64,000 nucleotides of DNA from Capitulum mitella (Eukaryota; Arthropoda; Thecostraca; Pollicipedomorpha; Pollicipedidae), in the NCBI GenBank assembly GCA_030062745.1, contig CP099842.1:31472901-31536900 (forward strand), read 5' to 3'. The first letter of the stretch is position 1. Every line of letters begins with the position of its first letter. Below are positions 44,028-56,539 of this stretch, in pieces. The notes beneath the pieces are model-generated. The model searched no databases, had not been told where the DNA came from, and saw nothing but the letters and a program-made list of their open reading frames with translations. Both the position numbers and the translations under genes were made by a program.

Positions 44028-45996
44028 TTAAGGACATTTTGTATTAAGAGCCTTTTCTCATTCCAACCGTTTCCGTACGAATCTTTTACAGTGCGAACGT
44101 AGCCCAGAACGCGGTCCGTAACCTAATACCGCTCTTCGCGCGACCTGACCTCTGTTGGGCAGCACCAAGTCCTACCGCACCCTTTTATCGGCCCCCAGAC
44201 TGGCACCCTAAACCACGCCTTTGGCGCGGCGTTGCGCCTACCGCGCAACATCACACCCCATGAACGTCCCTGCAGTCAATGAAAAGTGGCGGCATACCAG
44301 TACGTTAGTGTGGAAAACGAGTCTACACGTCCTATAGTTCCACGGCCACCACCCGTGGCGCCACTGTAGCAGGCGACGAGCTATTCGGGTGAGTTGACGC
44401 CTGCCAGACTGTCACGGGAAATGTGTGCCTGAACTACGTCTCGCATCACGAATGTCAGTCTGTAGTCTGCATGTGCTGTGAAATAGCTATGGGTCATCTG
44501 CAGATATTACATCTGTTTCTGGTTTGCCGCGCCATGAGAAAGTTGTGCTCCTTCCATAAGGGCAGTGTACCTGTTTCTAGGGTGCATGGGCAGCCCCAGT
44601 AATCTCGAAACTGAACATTGTGCCTGTGGGCGTTGCATGAGAAAATGGACCTAAAACCTGGTCGAGTTTCTCTGTCAGCATTTTCATAAAACTGCATTTA
44701 TGGTCCTCTGTGATTTCTAAAGTAATGAACTTTTAGACTAGTCTGTGCTGGTAAATGGTGGCATACTATATTGTGTTCTGTTTGGATATTATCATAGCAT
44801 TCAAATCGTAACCAATGTGATGCTTTCTAGTTTTCACTTACAAGTCTATGATGATTGGTCTGACCAGCAGCAATCTTGGTTTACTTCAAAGGTATGCTTT
44901 AAGGATATGGACATTTACTGCATGGAATTGAATAGGCTATGCAAAGTGCAGAAGCCTAGCCAACAGTGTTGAGTAGCCATCATGACAGTTTTTATGTCAT
45001 GCTTGGAGTTGAATTTACAGCTGAAATATTAAGCAACATTTGGTTTTGTTAGATTTTCTGGCAGTTGGTTTGCAATATTCTGTCCAATTTTTCCAAGAAA
45101 TCAGTGCTATTTCCAACCGATTTCCGATTCGGAAATGGGAAAACCTTGGAAACGCTAGAATTCGGATTCCGATAACTAACACCCCGGCAGCTGGACGCCG
45201 CTGACGCTGACTAGCGAGTGCAGCTCGTTTTTTTGCATGCGGCTCGACTGCAAGCTGGTTGAAGCAAGACTGTGATATGGGAGATGAGTGTTTTGTGCCA
45301 GGGCTGGCTGCCTCGTTGAGAGCGCCTCCATTGCCTGTTGGCTCCGTCCGTCCTTGGTGTGACCTGGCCAATGGCCGTAATGTTTCTGACTTACCTAGGC
45401 ACTTTGTGAGCTCTATGCGCTGTGCGAATCGTATCGCACCATGCGTTTCAGAACGGACAACTGTTTCCCTGTGCGGTCCTTTCTTTGGTAACTGGCTAAC
45501 TTGTTTGACAGGTACTTGTAATTTTAACTGTTGCTCCGCCAAGGACTGCGCGGTTACTTTCAAGCAGTTAAGTATGGCTGCATATTTGTCTTGTTTTCAA
45601 TCGCATTGCGTTGTTTTTACCTGGAATAGCATTTCACAGTTTGCGTGTGCGCGAGACCCTATTGGAACACCTTGGTCGTTTACAACCGGACAGGCAAATT
45701 CTTTAGTCCCAGTACGGTATTACGACGTATTCACGCCTCTGGGGAGCACTGGACATGAGACCTTGCAATCTCAGTAGACTACAGATCTCAGGCAGTGGCG
45801 TCACTTACGCAAATCCAGGACCACTGGGGAATTCGGTCGGCACCTGTTCTTCACGTCCCATGCCCTAGATCCGCGTCTGCCGGCGAAGGTCAAAGCCGAC
45901 CGGGAACCGAGGAGCGATTGCTCGGGCAGGGGACTAGGGGCCAGACGGAGTTTGCCATTACCAGCCTGCTAAGCGGGGCCTACACCACTCGCCCAA
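44028..45996. other. Unassigned DNA
   Basis: No gene recognised. A short CpG-poor stretch lies at about 44.70-45.11 kb. The open frames at 45.0-45.8 kb overlap on both strands and show no domain. Confidence 0.5.
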
Positions 45997-46637
45997 GGGT
46001 GCATTCGCGGCGCGCGTGGAACACTATTCTGCGTGACGTCACGTAAAAGCTTTCCCGGACGTCTTCGCAGCGTGCCAGTTTTTTACAACTGTGTTACGCT
46101 GAGCATCGTGCATCGTTTCCGAACCCACTGTACTTCACGAGTTCGAACAGACAGAGAATTCACAGAGCTCACATTGTTCAAACGCAGTTACTTGCGGCTG
46201 CCGGGCGGGGCAATGTTATAATTTGTGTCCCCTTCGATTCCTGTTTTCCCTGGCAGGTCCCTTCAGACATTGGCCACGTCGCTATATACATATATACGAT
46301 AACAGATTAACCCATTAGTCCTGTCACTGCCTGATCTGCATTATTATTTAACAGTCCTGGTTCGCTTGTACTCTGCCGCAACCCCATGGAACAGAGCGCA
46401 AAGAAACCAGTTTGTACATGAACCCGATGCGCCATTTCTGTCTAATTTTGACCAAGTAACGGAAAATATTCTGCGCGTCCGGCAAAGATTCTACGTGACG
46501 TCACGTAGCATCTTTGTCGTCCGGGTCGCTGCGAACACCAAAACGCGCAGAACCTTCGGGGTATGACGTCATGGATGACGTTGACGACGACGACCTCATG
46601 TAGATTCTACGTCGTCCGGGTCGCTGCGAATACACCC
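45997..46637. mobile_element. TIR element, family A, copy 1 (640 bp)
   Basis: The left end is GGGTGCATTCGCGGCG and the right end is CGCTGCGAATACACCC. Subterminal TTCTGCGTGACGTCACGT sits at the left and TACGTGACGTCACGTAG inside the right half. CAA flanks both ends, a possible 3-bp target duplication as in PIF/Harbinger. No transposase is encoded. Confidence 0.68.
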
Positions 46638-46639
46638 CA

Positions 46640-46720
46640 AGCCTCGGGCTGAGGCGACGATCTGGTCGGCAGCGCTCAGGAAGAGTTGACTGGGGACTGT
46701 CGCGCGACGACACCGTGCCG
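46640..46720 (+). repeat. ~75-bp GC-rich unit, single copy
   Basis: CCTCGGGCTGAGGCGACG, GGTCGGCAGCGCTCAGGAAG and GACTGGGGACTGTCGCGCGA follow the right end of family A copy 1. The same unit is repeated at 51.45 kb. Confidence 0.6.
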
Positions 46721-46929
46721 GCCTGGCTGCGCGTGCAGGGTCGATGCTCAGCAGACAGTTGGCTCAGACGACCGACCGACGCCTGTCTTTAGAAGGCCCA
46801 CATCAAACGGGAGGGGGGGGGTCAGGGCGCTCACAAAAGGATACCAATCGACATCCCTGACGGACAATACCGGCCAGCTGCGCCGATTCGTATTCTTCTG
46901 CGGGGGTCATGTCCCCGTAGGCGGCGGAA

Positions 46930-47030
46930 CAGGGGTGCATGGGGCACCGTGCCCCCCTTAGCATGGAAAGAAATGGCTCGAAAAGTAGTCAGTCGGTGCC
47001 CCTCTTGCAGGCCGACGTTCCGTCCCTATT
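46930..47030 (-). repeat. Dispersed repeat, same family, opposite orientation
   Basis: GGGGCACCGTGCCCCCC, then GCATGGAAAGAAATGGCTCG, then CGGTGCCCC: the reverse complement of the 32.2 and 41.4 kb copies. Confidence 0.6.
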
Positions 47031-48117
47031 GCATGTCCCCCACCCCCTAATGTTGGTCTGGGCCCTTCCAAAGGTGATTTTTCCCTCCCCCCACAATATA
47101 TTTTTTTGCTAACTGTAGCAGTGGAACATCGCTGGTATTCTGTAAATATCACTAATAAAAATAAGCAAAAAGTGAAAAATTGCTGTCGATTAAAATCAAG
47201 TACACTAAATCCATTGTGAAACCCATACATGGGGAAAGTTAGGTTGTCAGGCCCTCGGCTTGGCCCCTCATTCATTTACAGAAAACGACACCTCCGGTAA
47301 ATGGCAGTACACCCGTTACACGGGATCCGGCTTCGCCACCGCAGCGTGACGTCAGAGGTGACGATAACGAAACCGCCGTAGTGGCGGTGGTTTCTCGATG
47401 TTTCTCTCGGTCGACTGCAGCTTGGCAAACAGTCATCAGTGAAGCGATGCTTTCAAAGTTAAAAAACAGAGCCTTTTTGAAAAAAATCCTTCCGAGCTAC
47501 GCCACAGCGCTAACGTTAAATTTCTTCAAAGGTGAAGGGGCCGCTGGCGAGTTGACATGGCCACCGCCGAGCCCGCCATCAGATACTGCAACTAACCAGA
47601 CAGTGGCGTCGACGGCGGACTGCTCAGCGGCTCCCCATCGTGCCGTCGTGATATTCGCGACCATAAGCTGCGCCACGCTGAGCCGCGGAGCGGGCCCGCT
47701 GACGGCTGCCGCGGCCCGACGGCGCAGACCGGCGACTAACCGCCAGGAGGCGGCCCGTCCCCGCGCCTGCCGGGCCGGCGCGTCCGTCACTCTCGCGGCG
47801 TCAGGGCCCATCTGAGGACGAACCCCCGCCCGTCGCGAAACCATGCTGCGAGGGGCGTCTGACCCGGCACGGTGACTCAGTCGTCTGCGTCTGTAACCTG
47901 GCGGCCCGCGCCTGCAGCCTGTGACGTCATCCCGTGGCGACTGCTGGGCTCACTTTCACCGTGATACGACGACGGGAGCAGGGCAGAGAACGACCGCTGG
48001 GACGGGCTCAGCCGTCCCGGGAACCCGGCGACGTCCTTCCTGACCAGTGGTGGCGAGTGGTGACAAGGCTAGTCCATCGTAGCCTCCTGCAGTCAGGCTT
48101 GTGCCTGATTTACCTGA
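47031..48117. other. Unassigned GC-rich DNA
   Basis: Bases 47.55-47.95 kb are CpG-rich with overlapping Arg/Ala-rich frames on both strands. No domain or splice structure is seen. Confidence 0.5.
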
Positions 48118-49260
<1,143 letters not shown>

Positions 49261-49302
49261 ACATTCATGTAGAGCAATAGCTACTCAATAGCTATCGGAC
49301 CA

Positions 49303-49492
49303 CAGGGGCGTAGCCAGGGTGTCGCCAGGACAAAACTAACCCCCCTCAAAACAAAAAATATTCCTTGAATTTCGACCACTTTATTCTCGAGTTTCGGAAT
49401 TTTGCTCCATTTTTATTTTTGGTGCGAAAGACGTGTAATGTTCAACGCCAAGTAGGAAGTCATGTCTGGGGACCTCCTTGGCTATATCTGTG
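49303..49492. mobile_element. Probable MITE with hAT-like ends
   Basis: The left end is CAGGGGCGTAGCCAGGG and the right end is a degraded CTTGGCTATATCTGTG. No target duplication is visible, so the boundaries are approximate. Confidence 0.45.
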
Positions 49493-50759
49493 CCGGGTCG
49501 CCAGGCGCAAATCCGGAGGGGTACCTATGGGTCAAAGGCATCTCTAATGCTGATGAAATCTAATAAAAATGGACAAAAGATAGAAAAACTGTGATAAAGA
49601 AAACGGAAAAAAGTGATTCCCAAATGTAAGTATCCCCCCGATTCATGCTCCCCTCGGTAGATTTCTGGATGTACTCCCTGAGGATTATAAGCCATAGACC
49701 ACCAAGTTCAAATTTTATTAAGTGTGCCTTATTACGTCCTCCTTCGTTCAACACTGATTAGCTTATTAGTGTATTTTTACCTTTATTGTTTGAGGGAGGG
49801 AGTTGCTTGGCTGCACCGTCTCTTCATGAGCAGGTAAATGTCAACGTCAGTTAGGCAGAGAGAGGAGTCAAAAGACTGATTTCCGTACGAGCACATGCTC
49901 TTAATTGCTACGCTTCACTAACAGCAGTGTTTAGTCAAACCGAAATGTTTTGATGTTAATTGTTCAGTTCCTTTAAAACAACTGCCCTTCAGTGATTGAG
50001 CAGAGCTTCAGCTATTCGCTTCATTCGGGTTTTCATTTTCCTGTTTTTTTTTCTATCATTTCATTGTTTCAACATCGCAATTCCGCCCAAAAACATCGTG
50101 AGCTCGGTTTCTTCACTTAAAAAGCAGTTTCAAGTCGGGTCGCGCGTTGCCTTCTTTCCGACCCTGGCATAATATTTTGCCCACTAACGACATCAGCTGA
50201 CCAACGGCCGTCTTAACGGTATCCACCTACAGGCGGGGCGCTGATGATGGTTGCCAGATCGTGGCATGGAAAATGTTTCTAGTTTTGTAGGTAAAAGCCG
50301 ACATGTCTGGTTAAAATCTCATGAAATTAAGACGCGTACGACTAAAAGGAATGAAGCATTTTTATGGATTTACAAATTGGGTAACAGTTAAAGGAAGTTT
50401 TGTTATTAAGGAGGTCTACTTATGTACTTAAATCATGTATGTTCTCCTCCGTTTAAGGGGGTCGTATTACGCGACCCAAGCGACCCTCTGGATACTGCAT
50501 TACATTCACGACATAAGTGCCAAATTACGTACAGAATTCAGAATGACGTACAGCCATGCTAGAAGACAAATCAGCACGTTTTGGGCTGTTAGCCATGACG
50601 TATCACGTTATGTCAAACATCTCGAATATTAGGACCAGTCAGGTAAAGGCGAAGGAACCGGCGCGGGGACCACACCCCATGGACGTGGCCAAGGGAGGGG
50701 AATGAAGGGGCGGTCGCCTCCCTCCCCTTGCCTTCTTGGGGAAAAGGTAAAGATGGAGG
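49493..50759. other. Unassigned DNA
   Basis: No gene or transposon signature was recognised in this stretch. Confidence 0.5.
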
Positions 50760-51180
50760 CCCCGGAAAGGCCTCCATTTTGCCTTTCAGGGTCCCCTTTG
50801 ACCCCCTATGACAGCTAAAGGGATTTCAAATATTGTCCCTGCGGCCATAGCGGATCCTCCAGACCCTCTTGTGCTATAGGAGACCCCACTGAAGTTACAG
50901 AAGGCCCCCTGAATGGTATAGGAGGCCCGCTTGATGCTATAAGAGACCCTTGAAGCTATAGCAGGCCCTTGTTTTCTAGAATATCCCCTTCAAGCTATAG
51001 GAGGCTCCACTGATGCTATAGTTCGCCGCCTTGTACTACAGGAGGCCTCCTTGAAGCCATAGGATGCCCTCTTGTGCTGCAGAAGGCCCCCTGAAGCTAT
51101 AGGAGGCCACCTTGAATGTATAGGAGGCCCCTTGATTTTACAAGCCTCCTCGATGCCACAGGCTTCCTTCATGTTTTAGG
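50760..51180 (+). repeat. Degenerate minisatellite (GCTATAGGAGGCCCCCTT)
   Basis: Variants of GAAGCTATAGGAGGCCCCC recur about every 25-35 bases. The layout resembles the 23.8-25.3 kb field but the motif is different. Confidence 0.75.
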
Positions 51181-51390
51181 AGACCTCCTGTGGTTGATAT
51201 GTCCCTTTTTAGGCCATGAGGTTACTACAGCTATGGTTGGAGATTTTCGAAAATTATTGGTGAGGTCCATACAGGGTCTCACACCGTTTCTTTCTTGCCA
51301 ATGCCATAAGCTTGGTGTTATAATCCCTGAATACTGGGGGGTCAGAAACCTCCCCCTGGATTGCTGGCCATGACCAAGCCGCTTTTTGTT

Positions 51391-51446
51391 GGAGCTCCCT
51401 TGGCCTGAGGAGGCCGCCTTAAGAGGATCCCCCTGGCCGACTCCTG
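51391..51446 (+). repeat. Repeat shared with 54.29 kb
   Basis: GGAGCTCCCTTGGCCTGAGG, AGGCCGCCTT and CCCTGGCCGACTCCTG match 54290-54340. It ends before the GGCTACGTGCCTG terminus seen there. Confidence 0.65.
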
Positions 51447-51450
51447 AAGC

Positions 51451-51605
51451 GGGAGTTCGATCGGCAGCGCTCAGGAAAAGCTGACTGGGGACTGTTGCGC
51501 GACCGCACCGTGCCAGCCAGCCTCGGGCTGAGGCAGCGGTCCGGTCAACAACGCTAAAAAAGAACTGAATGGAGCCTGTTGCGCGACCGACCACGCAGAG
51601 TCGGT
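51451..51605 (+). repeat. ~75-bp GC-rich unit, two tandem copies
   Basis: GATCGGCAGCGCTCAGGAAA with CTGGGGACTGTTGCGCGACC is followed by a diverged second copy beginning CCTCGGGCTGAGGCAGCGG. This is homologous to 46640-46720. Both loci lie beside a family A end, so the unit may belong to that element. Confidence 0.6.
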
Positions 51606-51739
51606 CTGTCTCACGCGTTTTCCCATTGACAAGCGGGACATCGCAATAATACAGTCCACTCCTGTCTGCATTCGACATTCATCCCCAGATACGCATTTAT
51701 CGTTATTCAATAAGCGATTTTCTTCCTCAGAAACTCGAA

Positions 51740-51774
51740 AAACTAAGAATGTTCTAAGCACGCTGCGAATACAC
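51740..51774. mobile_element. Right end of another family A element, abutting copy 2
   Basis: AGAATGTTCTAAGCACGC and GCGAATACACCC lie just before CTA and the start of copy 2. Two ends of the family therefore meet head to head in one palindrome. The other end of this element was not found. Confidence 0.55.
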
Positions 51775-51776
51775 CC

Positions 51777-53409
51777 CTAGGGTGTGTTCGCGGCGTGCGC
51801 AGAACATTCTATTCTGCGTGACGTCACGTGGAATCTTTCCCGCACCTCTTCGCAGCGTGCCGGTTTTTTTTACCAGTGTGTCACGCTGATGAAAATAACT
51901 GCGCATGCACATCACTGTGTTTGGCTAACAGTAAGTTTCTGCCCGACGAAATCGCAAACAACGCTTTGTATAATTGCCACCAATGTAAAGAATGTATCAT
52001 CCTGTTTCTAACCGTACTTTCCACTACTTGATTTTCTAAACAATAACAACAAAATCGTAACGATAACATACGACTCAGTAATACCGTGCTGCAGTCGACT
52101 GGCGGAGAACAACATTATTCCGCGGCGGAAAATGTAGTGCCGCCAAGGTTAAGGTTATTGACATCAAGGACGTGTAGATCCTGCATGCATCTTCAAGCGA
52201 TTAATGACGTCATATATAGGAAAATTCTATTCTGTTGCCAAAAACTGAACTTGGAAAAACTGCTGTATTATTACGCCGTTATATTATTGTATTAGATAAT
52301 TGTTGGGATGTCTGATATCAGTATTATTACATTATGACATTTAATACTCGTTAGATTAGGTTGCTAGGTTGGGTTGTGCTGGGCTAGGTTAGATAAGGTT
52401 AGGTTAGGTTAGGTTAGGTTAGGTTAGGTTAGGCTAGGCTAGGCTAGGTTAGGTTAGGTTAGGTTAGGTTAGGTTAGGTTAGGTTAGGTTACTATGTTAG
52501 GCTAGGGTAAATTTTTATTTATTGTTTTATTTCACTTCCTAATATTTTCCAGTTTTGTTCCGTGATTTCTTGTGCTGGGCTACGTTAGGTTAGGTTAGGT
52601 TAGGTTAGGTTAAGTTAAGCCAGGCTAGGCTAGGTTAGGTTAGGTTAGGTTAGGTTAGGTTTGGTTACTATGTTAGGCTAGGGTAAATTTTTATTTATTG
52701 TTTTATTTCACTTTCTAATATTTTCCAGTTTTGTTCCGTGATTTTATTTTAGATATTTTATTTCACTGCTTTTTGTTTTTTTGTATTTTTCAAATTGGAA
52801 CTACGCTTTGCCATCTTTGTAATATTTTTACTTTTTTATTATTCTTGTTTATTATTATTATTATTATTACCGTTATTATTACTATTATTATTACTATTAT
52901 TATTTTTACAACCGTTAACTTCTTTATTTTAAAGATAATTTATATCGCATTAGTTATCCCCCAAAACTTTTTTATTACTCTTGATTGGACCTTGAGTCCG
53001 ACCGACGACCAATCAGCGTCGAGATCTCACGTAAACAAACTATTTAACGCAGACACGTCAAAAATCCCTACGCGAGCGTCTGGCGGTTAGCATACGAGTG
53101 ACGACGCAATCTGTTTCGGGGGAAATAATGTGTGTTTCAGGTTTTTCCGGCTGAAATCGTAAGTAATACTTATCAATATTGCGTTTGAAACGCCATGCAA
53201 CCACTACTACGATTATTTTCCCTGGAAGTAAGCGCTCGGGCTGAATCTTACTGTTGACCCCCCTTTTGGTTCCTGTTTTACCTGACGGGTCCCTTCACAC
53301 ATTGGCCACGTCGCCCTCACAATGACACATTAACCCATTAGTCCCATTAACAGATTAACCCATTACTGTCACGTAGATTCCACGTCGTCCGGGTCGCTGC
53401 GAGCACACC
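51777..53409. mobile_element. TIR element, family A, copy 2 (1.6 kb), carrying TTAGG arrays
   Basis: The left end GGGTGTGTTCGCGGCG is followed by TTCTGCGTGACGTCACGTGG. The right end is TCGCTGCGAGCACACC. Internal blocks TTGGCCACGTCGC and ACAGATTAACCCATTA are shared with copy 1, proving family membership. The 3-bp flanks are CTA and GTA. It contains about 1 kb absent from copy 1, including the TTAGG repeats and an ATT-rich stretch. Confidence 0.65.
52375..52745 (+). repeat. Interstitial TTAGG telomere-like arrays within a duplicated unit
   Basis: Two runs of GGTTA (about 52385-52490 and 52585-52663) include some GGCTA variants. Both are followed by the same sequence ACTATGTTAGGCTAGGGT and an AT-rich stretch ending TTTGTTCCGTGAT. 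The unit period is 176 bp measured between the shared flanks. TTAGG is the ancestral arthropod telomere repeat. Confidence 0.88.
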
Positions 53410-54164
53410 GTAGGAAACAGCCTGATCTATCCGTACACATCATCTAGAATTCGAACATAATAGACGCGACTTTTACCGCCGACAGCCCTGGGCCCCGTAA
53501 TCAGTTCACTGACCTGTGTGGAGTTCCCGCCTGTCCGGTCTCGCAGTCCGTCTGCCGGGGCCCCGAGTGAGGTCCTGCTTCAGCTGAGAGCGCCCCTGCC
53601 CGACCCTACCCGCGCCACGGCACAGACGAGTGTGGCGCTGCCGACCGGCGTCGCAGGGCCCGTTCCCTTCGTGGCGCTGACGCCGGCGCAAGCGCAGGGC
53701 GCACCGTCCCGGCGCCAAGGCCACCCCTTCAGAGGTGCGCGGGCTATTTTGTAGGACACCATCCCAGGAACTGAGACGTCATCTGGCTGACCGTCCGGCG
53801 CGCGACCTATTTTGGCGGTGGTTTGCGATGTCCCCGATATAGCATGTAACGAACTGCGGCTTTGGTGGTGAGGAAGCTTCTCAGCTCGCCGGTGATATCT
53901 GCACTACTTGTTTCGTTCGGTCTGATGGATATGCTGCGATAGGATGTTGTTCAGATGTTGAAGCTGAATGTGATCCGTGAATAACGTGGGTACACGGTGT
54001 ATTCTGCGGGTCCTTGCCTTGCAACGCTTCGGACCAGGGGCGTCGATTTAAAATTCCATGCATGACGTTGTTTAAAACTCTCTGCATGACAGTAGTTTGA
54101 ATTTCATCCTCAAAATGGCAATTTCTGGTGACATTGACCTGGCTTTGACGCGCTCTAACTCGGA

Positions 54165-54353
54165 GATCCTTGAATTACCTTGAGAGTTTTAACAACAGAT
54201 CCTGAATTACCTTGACAGTTTTAACAACAGATCCTTGAATTACCTTGGACAGTTTTAACAACAGATCCTGAATTACCTTGACATTTTTGGAGCTCCCATG
54301 GCCTGAGGAGGCCGCCTTTTGAAAATACCCTGGCCGACTCCTGGCTACGTGCC
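54165..54353 (+). repeat. ~36-bp tandem repeat next to a hAT-like right end
   Basis: Four units of CTTGAATTACCTTGA plus CAGTTTTAACAACAGATC run to 54285. They are followed by GGAGCTCCCATGGCCTGAGG and the terminus CTCCTGGCTACGTGCCTG. The matching left end was not found. Confidence 0.75.
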
Positions 54354-56232
54354 TGTCATCATCCCACTTTTTTCGAAACCCTTCGCTAGCCAAGGGGCAA
54401 AAATAGGTGCCACACACACTTTTTCAATGCTCCTGCTCTCCTGCAGTTAGGTATCCTCTGATGTGTTTTGGCTGAGACTGGTTCAAAAATGGCTGATGTT
54501 TCAAGAATAATGAAAATTAAAAGCTCAGCAGTTTGCTCAATTGGTAATCAGCATCGCAATATCCGATATCCCAGTCCTAATAGCATTAAACAATATATGT
54601 ACATACAATGTACATACAACCTGCCACGAATGTAATGCGTCTTAACGCTTTACGCCATCCACGAACATGTCTGCAAATAAAAAGTCGGTAGCCATCTCTG
54701 GGATATAAGTTCCGTTTCTATGACACTAGCAAATCCGGATTTCCCTTGAGATCCCGATTTCAGTGGTCATGGAACATTTCTTATAGCATTAAATCTGCGA
54801 ATCCAGATTGAAAAAGATTCCCCGAGAAAATCTGGATTGCCCGTGAATTGAAAGCATGTGGCAGCATGAACGCCGCATTTCTTTTGGTGTCCAGCGAAAT
54901 GGGAGCTAGCGCCGAACTCAATTTCTTGTCCGCTGGCAGCTCGTTGACAAAACACGATAAACTGTCACTACGACGTTTTCAAATCTCACACATCACCAGT
55001 CCGTCACAGCAACTCAGTCCATTCGGTAATCTACCATGCAATAGATTTCTGTACGCTCTGATGGGAAGTATTTCCCTTGATACCTAACAAACATCCCACC
55101 CCCGTGTGACATCACAAATGCGCCATAATTGGCAGCAAATCCGAGATTTCCCGAAGTAATCCGCACTCGGAAATCTCGACTGTGTTCAGGATTTCCTGAG
55201 TATGGTCACTTGAAATCCCGGTTGCCCTCCTGAGGCAATCCGACTTGTAATCCAATCCTGTCACGGAAACGGGACTACAGCCCCCACCCGACGCCGCTGT
55301 CTCGGCGTTGGTCAGAACTCACGCTGAGAGCTCAGGTCATACCTTCGTCAGGGCCCGGGCCACCACCCCCGTCCAGTCCCGCGTCTGATAATGTCCCCAC
55401 ATAGCCCGTGGGGCAGCCCCGCTCAGCCCGGACGCAAACGTCATGCTATGCGGCCAACGGCCAACACGTCATGCAAGACGATAGCCGGCGCGCGTTCATT
55501 GGTCGGCGCGACCGGCCGGCGCCATGACGTCACCCGTGGCGTTATGGAGGATGTCGGCGGGGGAAGTCCCCTGTACGGAACCGCGCAGGCCTGACCGGAA
55601 CCGCGATGGTGTGCAACACAGCGTGCGTGTTGCACACCATCAGGTACCCGAGAGCATTGAGATGTTTAGAAGGTGGTCAGGGCCACGGGAGAAAGGGATA
55701 TTCGGACCTGCACTTTCTATTACGATTGCTTCTCGGAAGACTTGGATCGTGCATCCGCGTAAGTGTTGCATGCGCATTAAGTCTTGGTGGAGGTGATTGC
55801 AACAAGGCGTTACTGATCTCGACTAACGTGAATACCTAGGAAGCTTCATGTATCTGAACCTCCCACGGGTTAGTATTGTGGTGCTCATAAGAAGACAGGC
55901 TCGTTTGTTTTAACCGACATATCTCCCTAGAGGTGTTAAACTGAGACTTCAGCATCATTATTTTAAACAGAGCAAGTCCAGAAACGCGCAACCTTCATAC
56001 CATGCTGGACGAGCTTAGCCCGGAGCAGCTGGTGGGCAAACCCACTCATCTTCATCCAGGGGCGCCAATTTCTGTAAATGATTGGGTCCGAGCGGTCGGT
56101 CAGACAACCTTACCTTCCCCCAAATGTAGGTTTCTCAATGGATTTAGCCCATTTTATTTTGGTCAATGGAAGTTTTTGAGTTTTTTCGGGATTATTTTTT
56201 CAAATAAAAATGTATATGTCTTATGTTAAATA
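54354..56232. other. Unassigned DNA
   Basis: A short inverted pair, GGTGTGCAACACAGCGTGCG and its complement GTTGCACACCAT, lies at 55607-55640. GATTTCC/GGAAATC variants recur at 54.7-55.25 kb. No gene recognised. Confidence 0.5.
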
Positions 56233-56240
56233 GGTATATA

Positions 56241-56307
<67 letters not shown>

Positions 56308-56310
56308 TTG
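56233..56310 (+). repeat. (TA)n(TG)n microsatellite
   Basis: A TA run of about 50 bases passes into a TG run of about 18 bases. Confidence 0.95.
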
Positions 56311-56442
56311 TGTATATAGAAGATAGGAAGATAAATTGGTACATCACTTTATGCCTTATTCTGTACTTTTTGCCTGTATTTTATCTGTTGCAGCCGTTTC
56401 TTTCGTTATTTTTGTCCAATGGCCTTTAAAACAGGCAGAAAA

Positions 56443-56508
56443 TATTGGAGGGGCCCAAACCAACATTGGAGGGGTCCAAATCAACATTGGAGGGGCCAGG
56501 GCCCCTTC
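56443..56508 (+). repeat. Short tandem repeat, CAACATTGGAGGGGCC, three units
   Basis: Three ~20-22 bp units immediately precede the 5' truncation point of the LINE. A similar CTGAACATTGGGGGGC motif occurs near 27.30 kb. Confidence 0.7.
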
Positions 56509-56539
56509 GGAAAGAATATAAATCGACACTCCTGTCCTC

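Noticed and set aside
45015..45777. Open frames of 182 (minus) and 172 (plus) codons
   Set aside because: They overlap each other on opposite strands, show no recognisable domain and have no neighbouring exon-like splice sites.
47381..47844. 144-codon plus frame and 115-codon minus frame
   Set aside because: CpG-rich composition keeps both strands open. The peptides are Ala/Arg-rich without motifs.
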